Origin: Dehalococcoidia bacterium
GTDB taxonomy: Bacteria; Chloroflexota; Dehalococcoidia; SHYD01; SHYC01
Length of the DNA: 12,755 nucleotides
Assembly (NCBI GenBank): GCA_016844365.1
Contig: JAENIT010000007.1
Coordinates: 5,303-18,057, forward strand
Direction of reading: 5' to 3'
Part shown: positions 6,146 to 12,755 of the stretch, piece by piece
Position numbering within the stretch: the first letter of the stretch is position 1
Layout: every line of letters begins with the position of its first letter
Made by a program: the position numbers and the translations under genes
The notes under the pieces: generated by a model
Databases searched by the model: none
What the model was told of the DNA's origin: nothing
The model's input: the letters and a program-made list of their open reading frames with translations, nothing else

Positions 6146-6565
6146 CTAACAGCTAGTATTAACAACCTCTACCATCGCCTCAGCAGTCTGGGTTAGAGTG
6201 ATGCTCCCGCCCATGGCAGCCACCGTCAGATTGCCGATTACGGGTGTAATGGGAGTGTAGGTTACACTGGCGGTAACCTGTAGGGTATCTCCCAGCCCAT
6301 TGTTAGCGATGATGGTGGTTATCCCACTCAGATCTGGGGCAGCTTGGCTCACCCTAGTTTCTATGCTGGTGGTGGACTGGCAGATCGAACCCCAGCGAGC
6401 TCCCTCTTGGGCAGCATTGCTGAGGTTAATAAGGCTAAAGAAAGCCCGCCCGAAGTCCGCTACTCCCAGGGCCAGAAAGAGGACGAGAGGCATCATAAGA
6501 GCAAACTCCACCGCGCTCTGGCCCCTGCTTGAGGAAATCAACCCTCTCCAACAACTCCTTAACAT
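6146..6565 (-). CDS. TadE-like pseudopilin (second of the cluster)
   Basis: A 139-residue TadE-family protein. The processing motif RGQSAVEFALMMP (about 14-26) has Gly before the cut and Glu at +5, as in class III prepilins cut by a TadV/CpaA peptidase. It leads into a hydrophobic helix (LVLFLALGVADFGRAFF), then SNAAQEGARWGSIC, the conserved region after the helix. A beta-rich tail (TPITPVIGNLTV) ends in a C-terminal cysteine, NTSC. A second cysteine sits just after the GSI motif, so a disulfide is possible. The ATG at 6565 has AGGGGAAGGG upstream, and the gap from the previous gene's stop is 10 bases, so the two are translated from one message. It would be a minor pilin or pilin-assembly component. 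No ATPase, TadB/C or peptidase gene is in the window. Confidence 0.87.
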   Translation of the reverse strand: MLRSCWRGLISSSRGQSAVEFALMMPLVLFLALGVADFGRAFFSLINLSNAAQEGARWGSICQSTTSIETRVSQAAPDLSGITTIIANNGLGDTLQVTASVTYTPITPVIGNLTVAAMGGSITLTQTAEAMVEVVNTSC

Positions 6566-6575
6566 AGCCCTTCCC

Positions 6576-7055
6576 CTACACGCAGGTCTGGTTCGTCTGC
6601 TCTATAAAGGTCTCCGCAGTACGGGTCAGGGTGTTGCCTATGAAAGTCAGAAGGATTTGGCCAACTACCGGGGTTAGTGGGATGTAATCTACGCTAACAT
6701 CAACCTTGATACGCTTCCCCATCTGAGGGCTGACGAGGGGGGTGATGCCATCGTTCTCCAGGTAGGCAACGGTAATGTCAGCGGGATCTATGGTAACGCC
6801 AGTAGCAGCCTGTGTAATCTTATACTGAATGCTGTTGGCAACAACCCCGGCGGGATCCTCGCACTGGCGGATGCTCCCAGCACGGGCCCCCTCTCGGGCC
6901 GCGTTGCTGATGGTTATTACGGTGAAGTACATCCGAGCAAAGTCAAAGATGCCCATGGATACCATGAGCGCAATAGGGATGACCAGAGCGAACTCGACAG
7001 CGCTCTGGCCTCGCTGACTCTCAGAATGCCTACCCCTGAACCTCAAGCCCAACAC
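6576..7055 (-). CDS. TadE-like pseudopilin (first of the cluster)
   Basis: A 159-residue paralogue of the next gene. RGQSAVEFALVIPIALMVSM (15-34) is the prepilin motif and the start of the membrane helix. It continues FDFARMYFTVITISNAAREGARAGSIRQC, then a beta-rich periplasmic part with TPVVGQILLTFIG, and ends NQTCV. As in its neighbour, one cysteine follows the GSI motif and one lies at the extreme C-terminus. The start is GTG at 7055, with AGAGGT eight bases upstream. No in-frame ATG lies near the family N-terminus. It begins the tad-like operon, behind an extended -10 promoter and a CRP-like site. The two TadE genes are probably an old tandem duplication, since the architecture is kept but much of the sequence differs. 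The role in pilus biogenesis or surface attachment is inferred from the family. Confidence 0.87.
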   Translation of the reverse strand: MLGLRFRGRHSESQRGQSAVEFALVIPIALMVSMGIFDFARMYFTVITISNAAREGARAGSIRQCEDPAGVVANSIQYKITQAATGVTIDPADITVAYLENDGITPLVSPQMGKRIKVDVSVDYIPLTPVVGQILLTFIGNTLTRTAETFIEQTNQTCV

Positions 7056-7085
7056 CGAACTTACCTCTACCCTTAAACTAGTGAC

Positions 7086-7094
7086 ATTATAGCA
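7086..7094 (-). promoter_or_regulatory. Extended -10 promoter of the tad-like operon
   Basis: On the minus strand TGCTATAAT is a consensus extended -10 (TGn-TATAAT). No good -35 is seen at 16-18 bases. Transcription would start near 7079, about 24 bases before the GTG of the first TadE-like gene. Confidence 0.6.
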
Positions 7095-7111
7095 CTCCCC
7101 AGAGGATATGC

Positions 7112-7127
7112 TATGACCAAAGTCACA
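7112..7127 (-). promoter_or_regulatory. CRP/FNR-family-like site at about -41
   Basis: Minus-strand TGTGACTTTGGTCATA matches TGTGA-N6-TCACA in 9 of 10 consensus positions. Its centre is about 40.5-41.5 bases upstream of the start predicted from the TATAAT. That is the class II activator position, and it fits the lack of a -35 element. No regulator gene is in the window. Confidence 0.4.
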
Positions 7128-7154
7128 TAGGTAAGCTCTTCTGGCACGTTGACA

Positions 7155-9170
7155 TCACTCAATGGCCTCCGCCACCAGCTCTGCGATGTCCCTGACCCTC
7201 ATCTCTTCCGATTTGTTTTTGTTGAGCACTCCGTTCTCCATCATCTGCATACAGAAGGGACAGGAGGTTGCTATCACTGACGCTCCCACATCGATGGCCT
7301 GCTGGACTCGGATGTTCTGCACTTGGCCCCCTACCGGGTCATCCATCCACATGTGGCCGCCGCCAGCGCCGCAGCAGAGGCTCGCCTCTTTATTCCACGC
7401 CATCTCCACCAGGTTGGCTTGAGGAAGGGCATTGACCACACTCCTGGGAGCATCAAAGACCTGGTTGTAGCGACCCAGATAGCAAGGATCGTGGTAAGTG
7501 ACCTTTCCGTCCAGGCCAATGTCTTTGGTTAGCTTCAGCTTGCCCTGCTGTATGAGCTGCTCTATGAGCTGGCTGTGGTGAATGACCTCATAGTTACCCT
7601 CAAACTGGGGGTATTCGTTCATTATGGTGTTGAAGCAGTGGGGGCACTGGGTGATGATCTTCTTAACTTTACGGCTGTTAAGCATCTCTATTACCTGCAT
7701 AGCTTGCGTCTGGTATAGATATTCATTACCCATACGTCGCGCCGGGTCCCCAGTGCAGGTCTCCATAGCCCCCAGGACTCCGAAGTTCACTCCTGCGGCT
7801 TTAAGTATCTTTATTACATCCAAGGTGATCTTGCGGCTCCGCTCCTCCAGAGCTCCAGTGCAGCCTACCCAATACAGGTACTCCATCTCATCACCGGAGG
7901 TGAACTCAGGGACTTCCAGGCCCTCCATCAAGTCGCCCCGTACATACTGAGTGCCCCGCCACGGGTGGCCACGCCGTTCTATATTTATGAGGGCATTCTG
8001 GGCTGTCTCAGGAATCCTGCCTTCATTGAGGACGAAATTCCTTCTCATGTCCACTATCTTGGGCACGTGTTCGATAAAGACCGGGCATACGGCCTGACAG
8101 GCAAAGCATGTGCGACAAGCCCATATCGGGTCTTCGCCAGCAGCCCCCTTGTCCATAGGCTCCCGCTCTCCGCCCTCTTGAAGGAGCAGTTTATAGCCCT
8201 CTTCATGAAGGTGGTCCTGGAACTCCAGGATCAAGTGTTTGGGGGAAAGGGGCGTGCCACTCAAGTTGGCAGGACACACTGAGGTGCACCGGCCACACTC
8301 GGTGCAATTGTACAAATCCAGCATGTCTTTCCAACTGAAGTCCTCCAGGCGAGTGAGACCAAGGGTCTCAGCATTTTCGAGGTCTATAGGCCGTAAAGCG
8401 CCCCTGGGGCCCAGGTTCCTGAAGAAAACGTTAAAGGACGAGGCGAAGACGTGCAGATGTTTCGAGCGAGGAATATATACCAGGAACCCTAAAAGAATAC
8501 CCACATGTAGCCACCAGAAGAGGCTGAAGGATACGTATTGAACCCCTTTACTCAGTCCGAGGCCGTCAAAGATTTCGGCCATCACCAGGCCTCCAGGAGA
8601 CCACGAAACCAGGCCGTGCTCTCCCTCAAGTTGAGCTATAGAGAGCCTGTGGCCGTCCACGAGAAAATCCGTGAACATAAGTCCGAACAGCAGCGACAGG
8701 ATCACTGCCGCCGTAACTCCTCCACCCTTTAGCCGGGGAAGATGCTCTATATACCTGCGGTAAGACGCCATAAGCACCCCTAGGATCACGAAAGCCTGGA
8801 AAATACCCCAGACAGAAGAGAGAGGAAGATATATACCGTGGGGGATGTACTCCCTCCCTACGAATCCTGAGATAATAAAGTTGAGGTTCTGCAGCAACAG
8901 CACCATAAACCCCCAGAAGATGAGGGCGTGCATAGTCCCCGAAAACGGATCCCTAAAGAAGAGCCGTTTCTGGCCAAAGACATATATAATAACGGACTTG
9001 ATCCGTTCGCCAATGCGATCAAATCTAGGGTCGCTCTTTTTCCCTTTGCGCATGTATCGGATCTTTGTTATGACGGAATCAGCGAACAGGTAGAGGCCCG
9101 CTATAGTAACTAGAGCCAGTAGTAGTCGGCCAGGGATGAAGCCCAGGTAGGTGTCTATGGTAGGGACCAT
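7155..9170 (-). CDS. etfD: EtfD-like membrane iron-sulfur oxidoreductase (ETF:menaquinone)
   Basis: A 671-residue membrane protein in three parts. Residues 1-240 hold five to six membrane helices in a NarI-like arrangement, with histidines that could bind haem (H81, H222). Then come two 4Fe-4S motifs: C289, C292, C295, C299 (CTECGRCTSVCP) and C352, C355, C358, C362 (CRTCFACQAVCP). The C-terminal half has two CCG domains like HdrD/GlpC. The first has C437, C472 in ETCTGDPARR, C509 and C512. The second has C563, C599, C600, C637 and C640. The first CCG reads CTG, which I recall as normal for this subfamily. In Mycobacterium and fatty-acid-degrading anaerobes such proteins pass electrons from EtfAB to menaquinone. 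No etfAB or acyl-CoA dehydrogenase gene is in the window, so the donor is unproven. The ATG at 9170 has AGGAGGG upstream. It is divergent from the protease gene. Confidence 0.88.
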   Translation of the reverse strand: MVPTIDTYLGFIPGRLLLALVTIAGLYLFADSVITKIRYMRKGKKSDPRFDRIGERIKSVIIYVFGQKRLFFRDPFSGTMHALIFWGFMVLLLQNLNFIISGFVGREYIPHGIYLPLSSVWGIFQAFVILGVLMASYRRYIEHLPRLKGGGVTAAVILSLLFGLMFTDFLVDGHRLSIAQLEGEHGLVSWSPGGLVMAEIFDGLGLSKGVQYVSFSLFWWLHVGILLGFLVYIPRSKHLHVFASSFNVFFRNLGPRGALRPIDLENAETLGLTRLEDFSWKDMLDLYNCTECGRCTSVCPANLSGTPLSPKHLILEFQDHLHEEGYKLLLQEGGEREPMDKGAAGEDPIWACRTCFACQAVCPVFIEHVPKIVDMRRNFVLNEGRIPETAQNALINIERRGHPWRGTQYVRGDLMEGLEVPEFTSGDEMEYLYWVGCTGALEERSRKITLDVIKILKAAGVNFGVLGAMETCTGDPARRMGNEYLYQTQAMQVIEMLNSRKVKKIITQCPHCFNTIMNEYPQFEGNYEVIHHSQLIEQLIQQGKLKLTKDIGLDGKVTYHDPCYLGRYNQVFDAPRSVVNALPQANLVEMAWNKEASLCCGAGGGHMWMDDPVGGQVQNIRVQQAIDVGASVIATSCPFCMQMMENGVLNKNKSEEMRVRDIAELVAEAIE

Positions 9171-9207
9171 GATGCCCTCCTAAATTCTTAGTTCGTTCTC
9201 GTCCAAT

Positions 9208-9236
9208 ATACTAACTCAGGCGGGGCTACTTTTCAA
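9208..9236 (-). promoter_or_regulatory. Promoter of the etfD-like gene
   Basis: On the minus strand TTGAAA (9236-9231) is followed, after exactly 17 bases, by TAGTAT (9213-9208). The expected start is near 9201, giving a 30-base leader that contains the AGGAGGG ribosome site. Confidence 0.45.
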
Positions 9237-9295
9237 TAGACTCCTTCCTGAAACTATATCGATTGAAATCTGTATTGTGAAGAGGGGAATATAAT

Positions 9296-9324
9296 TTGAC
9301 ACACATGGGCGCAAGATTTATCAT
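9296..9324 (+). promoter_or_regulatory. Sigma-70 promoter of the S8 protease gene
   Basis: A perfect TTGACA (9296-9301), a 17-base spacer and TATCAT (9319-9324). Transcription would start near 9331, only about 24 bases before the ATG at 9355. A TATAAT at 9290-9295 overlaps its upstream side but has no matching -35 at normal spacing. No Shine-Dalgarno sequence is visible before the ATG. Confidence 0.55.
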
Positions 9325-9354
9325 GGTGTTCGATTCCCCCCGAACATCTTGTTC

Positions 9355-11097
9355 ATGAGCAATAAACTCTCAACTACACTGATAAGCATAATAGCTGTTG
9401 CGGCCCTGGTGTTACTACAGATCCCGCCAGTGGCAGCCGTTACCTCGTTATTGGCAATAGAACCCGATGGCTCCAGTGCTTCTCCCATCTTTGACCCGAA
9501 GGTGTGGGAGATAATTCCCCTCGGCGGGATACCCGGGAACAAAGCTCCAGAAAAGCTGGACACCCCTCTGGCCGAGCTAAGCCAGGCCCTCTCCACTGGT
9601 GGAATCACCACTATGACAGCGGTAGCCCACACCCGAGGACTGAAGCTGGAGGGCGACGGCGTAAGGATAGTAGTTGTAAGCGAAGGGGACTCGGTGGAAC
9701 CCCTCACCCCAAAGCTTGGTGAGATGGGAGTTCAACTAGAGAGCGTCTACGAAAACCTTCTCCAGGCTATCGTGCCCGTTGCTAAGCTGGAAGCGGTGAG
9801 CCAGCTTCCGGGAGTAAGTTATCTTCGTAACCCCTTTAGCCCCGTTCCTGCCGCCGTAATGAGCGAAGGTGTGGCTAGCGCCGGAATCCAACCCTGGCAA
9901 TCCGCCGGATTCAGAGGAAGGGACGTGAAGGTCGGCGTGGTAGACGTGGGGTACAACGAGTACCAAGACAGGCTAGGCGTAGACTTGCCCTCAAACGTAA
10001 TCGCCAAGTCATGGCGCAGCGACGGTGACATCACTGGCGCCGGAAGCGGCCATGGGACCGCTGTGGCGGAGATAGTGTACGACATGGCCCCAGAGGCTCA
10101 GCTCTATCTCGCCAACTTCGGCACCGAGGTGGAGTTCGGCTCAGCAGTGAACTGGCTCATTGAGCAACGGGTGGAGATCATAGTCAGCGCTATTGGCTGG
10201 CCAGCGACCGGCCCCGGTGACGGCACGGGCAGTATTGCCAATATAGTTAAGACAGCCAAAGATAGGGGCGCTCTATGGGTGCAAGCCGCAGGCAACTTCG
10301 GGAGCACCCACTGGGCCGGCCGTTTTCGCGACACCAACGGCAACGGCTACCACGAATTTGTCCTGGGTGACGAGGGCAACACCATCACCCTGGCCCGCAG
10401 TGGCAGGGGGGAGCTTATCTACCGCATCGAGATAATACTGACCTGGGACGATTGGGACACCTACACCAACGATTATGATCTGTTTCTACTTAAAGGGGAC
10501 AGCGTTGTAGCCCAGTCCACCGCTTTCCAAAACGGACAGTTCCCCCCCGTGGAGCGGATTGTCCACGTTACTCCTTCTTCCGGCGACTATTGGATCGCCA
10601 TCCAGCGTTTCAGGGCGTCGAAATCCTCCAAGCTAGAGCTGTTTGTCACCACGGACTACGGCATGGAGTACAAAACAAGCGAAAGCAGCCTCATTATCCC
10701 CGCCGACTCTCCCGATGCCCTGACCGTGGGAGCTGTGCCAGTGTCAGGCGAGCAGATCCAGCCCTACAGCTCCCGCGGGCCCACTAAAGACGGAAGGGTG
10801 AAACCCGATATGGTGGCCTACGACAGTGTATCCACCGCCACCTTTGGCCCCGGTCAGTTCATGGGTACATCGGCGTCTGCGCCCCATGTGGCGGGGGCGG
10901 CGGCCCTGATTAAACAGGCGCTCCCCTGGTACACTCCTGCGCAAATACAAGCCCTCCTGCAATCCAGAGCTATACAACTGCCATCCGCCCCTCCTGGCAA
11001 AAACAACTCGTCCGGGGCAGGAAGGTTGGACTTAGGCCAACCACCTCCTCGATCCCTTCTGCCCCTGATAGTCAACGGTGCCACTCTGCCACCCTAG
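9355..11097 (+). CDS. Secreted subtilisin-like S8 serine protease with a PPC-like insert
   Basis: A 580-residue extracellular protease from the ATG at 9355; an in-frame TTG lies two codons upstream. A signal peptide covers about 1-29, with a likely cut after PPVAA. Residues about 100-165 (VRIVVVSEGDS, then LPGVSYLRNPFSP) look like an inhibitor propeptide. The catalytic triad is D197 (VGVVDVGY), H233 (GSGHGTAVAE) and S506 (GTSASAPHVAG), with oxyanion N314 (QAAGN). Between N314 and the serine region, about 320-435 form a beta-rich insert. Its NDYDLFLLKGDSVVAQS and SGDYWIAIQRF motifs resemble a PPC domain, and DTNGNGYHEF may bind calcium. The C-terminus is a Pro-rich linker then RSLLPLIVNGATLPP, similar to the LPL-type tails I associate with Chloroflexota exoproteins. 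No Shine-Dalgarno sequence is seen. It is followed by a zincin gene on the same strand, with a 75-base gap. Confidence 0.92.
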   Translation: MSNKLSTTLISIIAVAALVLLQIPPVAAVTSLLAIEPDGSSASPIFDPKVWEIIPLGGIPGNKAPEKLDTPLAELSQALSTGGITTMTAVAHTRGLKLEGDGVRIVVVSEGDSVEPLTPKLGEMGVQLESVYENLLQAIVPVAKLEAVSQLPGVSYLRNPFSPVPAAVMSEGVASAGIQPWQSAGFRGRDVKVGVVDVGYNEYQDRLGVDLPSNVIAKSWRSDGDITGAGSGHGTAVAEIVYDMAPEAQLYLANFGTEVEFGSAVNWLIEQRVEIIVSAIGWPATGPGDGTGSIANIVKTAKDRGALWVQAAGNFGSTHWAGRFRDTNGNGYHEFVLGDEGNTITLARSGRGELIYRIEIILTWDDWDTYTNDYDLFLLKGDSVVAQSTAFQNGQFPPVERIVHVTPSSGDYWIAIQRFRASKSSKLELFVTTDYGMEYKTSESSLIIPADSPDALTVGAVPVSGEQIQPYSSRGPTKDGRVKPDMVAYDSVSTATFGPGQFMGTSASAPHVAGAAALIKQALPWYTPAQIQALLQSRAIQLPSAPPGKNNSSGAGRLDLGQPPPRSLLPLIVNGATLPP

Positions 11098-11172
11098 CCT
11101 CCCAACGACCTCATCGAAAGAGACTCCGTGATCTCATCACCCCTGTCTGAATGACCCAGGAGGCGGAGAGAA

Positions 11173-11532
11173 ATGACCAAGAGCCAGTTCGAGGAATTAG
11201 TAGCTAGAGCTCTGGAGAGCCTCCCTGAAGTCTTCAAAGTGCGCCTGGACAACCTGGTGATCGAGGTGCAGGACAGGCCCTCTAAACGCCTGCTGAGGAG
11301 CCTGGACATGGACGATGACGACCTGCTCTTCGGCCTATACGACGGCGTCCCACTAACCGAGTACGGGAGGGAGGAGATGTTCAGACTGCCCGACCGCATC
11401 ATCATCTTCAAAGAGCCCATTGAGGAGGCCTGCGAGAGCGAGGCGGAGATCGAAGAAGAGATTCGGAAAACGGTGCTCCACGAGATCGGCCACTACTTTG
11501 GTCTCAAGGAGGAGGAGCTGAAAGACGTTTAG
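11173..11532 (+). CDS. Minimal zincin metallopeptidase (Zincin_1/DUF1025 family)
   Basis: A 119-residue cytoplasmic protein with no signal peptide. It has the zinc motif HEIGHYFGLKEEE: H103, E104, H107, then G110 and E113, the HExxHxxGxxE form. The preceding LPDRIIIFKEPIEE and the N-terminal FEELVARALESLP are typical of the small PF06262 family found across Actinobacteria, Chloroflexota and Proteobacteria. The substrate is not known for the family. The ATG at 11173 follows a perfect AGGAGG at nine bases. It may be read through from the S8 protease gene 75 bases upstream, since no convincing terminator lies between them. It is convergent with the HD-GYP gene. Family identity is firm and the role is open. 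Confidence 0.9.
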   Translation: MTKSQFEELVARALESLPEVFKVRLDNLVIEVQDRPSKRLLRSLDMDDDDLLFGLYDGVPLTEYGREEMFRLPDRIIIFKEPIEEACESEAEIEEEIRKTVLHEIGHYFGLKEEELKDV

Positions 11533-11570
11533 CCCTAAGCTTATCTCTGGGCCTTTTCCATCTCCCTCAG

Positions 11571-12755
11571 CTATGCCTCTTCTTCGCTCTGGGCGCGTCG
11601 GTAGGGCCTATCGGTGATCATGGCGTCATAGGCGTCCACCACGGCAATGATCCTGGACCCAAGGGGAATACGTTCTCCCTGCAACCTGTCCATGTAGCCG
11701 GCGCCGTCGTACCGCTCGTGGTGGTGGTAGATAAGGGGTGCCATGGGCCGGAGGAAGCCCACCTTTTTGGCGATTTCAGCGCCGATGAAGGGATGCTGTT
11801 TCATCAGCACCCACTCCTCAGGGGTGAGAGATGCCGGTTTCATAAGTACGACTTCAGGCACGCCTACCTTTCCGATGTCGTGGAGGAGGGCTCCATAACG
11901 CACCACTTCCTGCTCCGCGGGGGTGAGGCCCATTGCCTGGGCCAAGGCCTTGGAGTACGCGCCCAGTCGGCGGCAGTGCCCCCCGGTGTAGGGGTCCCGA
12001 TGCTCTATCGCCTCTGCCAGAGCAATGATAGCCTCTATAGTGAAGGAGTGGATCTGGGATAGGTGCTGAGCGGTCTGAACAGCTATGGCGAGTTGGACGC
12101 CCAAACGAGCCATCTGCTGGATCTCCTCTGGGGAAAACTCCCGCTCCTCCCGGAAGATGACGGTCAGGGCTCCTGTGACCTGACCATGAATAATTATGGG
12201 CACTGACATAGCCGACACAAACCCTATTCTTTTAATCAGATCCCTTCTTCGGAAGAAGCGCTCGTCCGCGAGCATGTTGCTCACAGTAGAGGGTTGGCCG
12301 GTTGCCATAACCCACCCGGGCAACCCCTCTCCCATTCTGCGCTGGTCAAGATTCAGATCCTCCATCTCTTTCGACGTTAGCCCGTGGACGGCTAGATTCC
12401 TGACAAATCGACGCTCCTCATCGGGAACGTCAAAGAAGCAGTGATGGGCCTTGGTCAGCTCTGCCACCAGTTGGACTATTACTCTGCCGACGCTCTCCAT
12501 CTCCGGGTTGGCCAGGATGGCCTGATCGATGCGGTGCAAGGCCCTCAGCTCCTGAGCCCGCTCATCGACCTCGGCAGTCCTCTCCGCCACACGCTGCTCT
12601 AGGGTCTCGTTAAGTGTCCTCAGATCCGCCTCTATTGCCGTTCTTTCCCCATCTACTACATCAACATACCTAGCAGCGAGCCAAACCAGAATGGCGTAAA
12701 CAAACGCACCGAAGGTAGCTAAGAGGGCCACGCCAAACTCGGTACCGTAAAGGCC
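11571..12755 (-). CDS. Membrane GAF / HD-GYP protein, putative c-di-GMP phosphodiesterase (5' end off window, short C-terminus)
   Basis: The frame stays open to the right edge, so the start is missing; the GTG at 12731 is only an internal possibility. Numbering from that GTG, a membrane helix spans about 2-20. A coiled coil follows (TAIEADLRTLNETLEQRVAE, about 31-65). A GAF sensor covers about 68-220. The HD-GYP domain starts near 230: HRDPYTGGHCRR, HDIGK (H284, D285), KQHPFIGAEI, HHHERYDGAGY, then DAYDAMITDRPYRRA. HD-GYP domains hydrolyse cyclic di-GMP. Two oddities stand out. The diagnostic GYP triplet is GYM, and the protein stops at SEEEA, about 30 residues earlier than usual. In-frame codons after the TAG still read like the family tail (LREMEK) before a second stop. 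The HD metal residues are intact, so activity is plausible but unproven. The GAF signal is unknown. Confidence 0.88.
   Translation of the reverse strand, partial: GLYGTEFGVALLATFGAFVYAILVWLAARYVDVVDGERTAIEADLRTLNETLEQRVAERTAEVDERAQELRALHRIDQAILANPEMESVGRVIVQLVAELTKAHHCFFDVPDEERRFVRNLAVHGLTSKEMEDLNLDQRRMGEGLPGWVMATGQPSTVSNMLADERFFRRRDLIKRIGFVSAMSVPIIIHGQVTGALTVIFREEREFSPEEIQQMARLGVQLAIAVQTAQHLSQIHSFTIEAIIALAEAIEHRDPYTGGHCRRLGAYSKALAQAMGLTPAEQEVVRYGALLHDIGKVGVPEVVLMKPASLTPEEWVLMKQHPFIGAEIAKKVGFLRPMAPLIYHHHERYDGAGYMDRLQGERIPLGSRIIAVVDAYDAMITDRPYRRAQSEEEA

Noticed and set aside
11128..11140. GTGAT-CTC-ATCAC hairpin between the protease and zincin genes
   Set aside because: Five pairs, no T-tract, and likely by chance.
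1..12755. CRISPR array, tRNA, rRNA, insertion sequence or phage genes
   Set aside because: No regularly spaced repeats, cloverleaf candidates, transposase or phage motifs were seen by eye.

Overview
The window (about 57% GC by eye) is gene-dense and chromosomal. Protein style suggests an environmental Chloroflexota, possibly Dehalococcoidia-like. The clues are a large EtfD-type membrane iron-sulfur oxidoreductase, a CysO-like carrier, a secreted subtilase with an LPLI-type C-terminus, and small TadE/TadG clusters. This placement is an inference from gene content, not a proof.

Layout. (1) 1-1851, minus strand: an apparent sulfur operon, read from right to left. It runs from an Rrf2-family regulator with three IscR-like cysteines, to a cysteine synthase broken by an internal deletion, to a protein that fuses a CysO/MoaD-like sulfur carrier to a ThiF/MoeB E1-like activating domain. 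The last gene runs off the left edge. (2) 1986-3806, plus: mutL with an intact endonuclease motif. (3) 3841-4194, minus: a 7Fe ferredoxin. (4) 4195-4549: no convincing gene, but a promoter and a run of strong inverted repeats. (5) 4550-7055, minus: a three-gene secreted pseudopilin cluster (TadE-like, TadE-like, and a TadG-like protein with calcium-loop motifs and a PPC-like domain). It has an extended -10 promoter and a CRP/FNR-like site about 41 bp upstream of the likely transcription start. (6) 7155-9170, minus: etfD-like membrane electron-transfer protein. (7) 9355-11532, plus: a secreted S8 protease whose catalytic domain carries a PPC-like insert, then a minimal zincin metallopeptidase. 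(8) 11571-12755, minus: a membrane GAF/HD-GYP protein, cut by the right edge and short at its C-terminus.

The most interesting part is the left operon. In Mycobacterium tuberculosis, CysO thiocarboxylate delivers sulfur to CysM, and MoeZ charges CysO. Here the carrier and its activating enzyme are one polypeptide, with the carrier's Gly-Gly end buried at the junction, next to a cysteine synthase and an Rrf2 regulator. This implies either precursor processing or sulfur transfer in cis. The neighbouring cysteine synthase reads as broken, which may be real decay or an assembly error. Second in interest are the PPC-like domains in both the TadG-like protein and the protease, and the structured DNA at 4358-4537 and 6075-6136.
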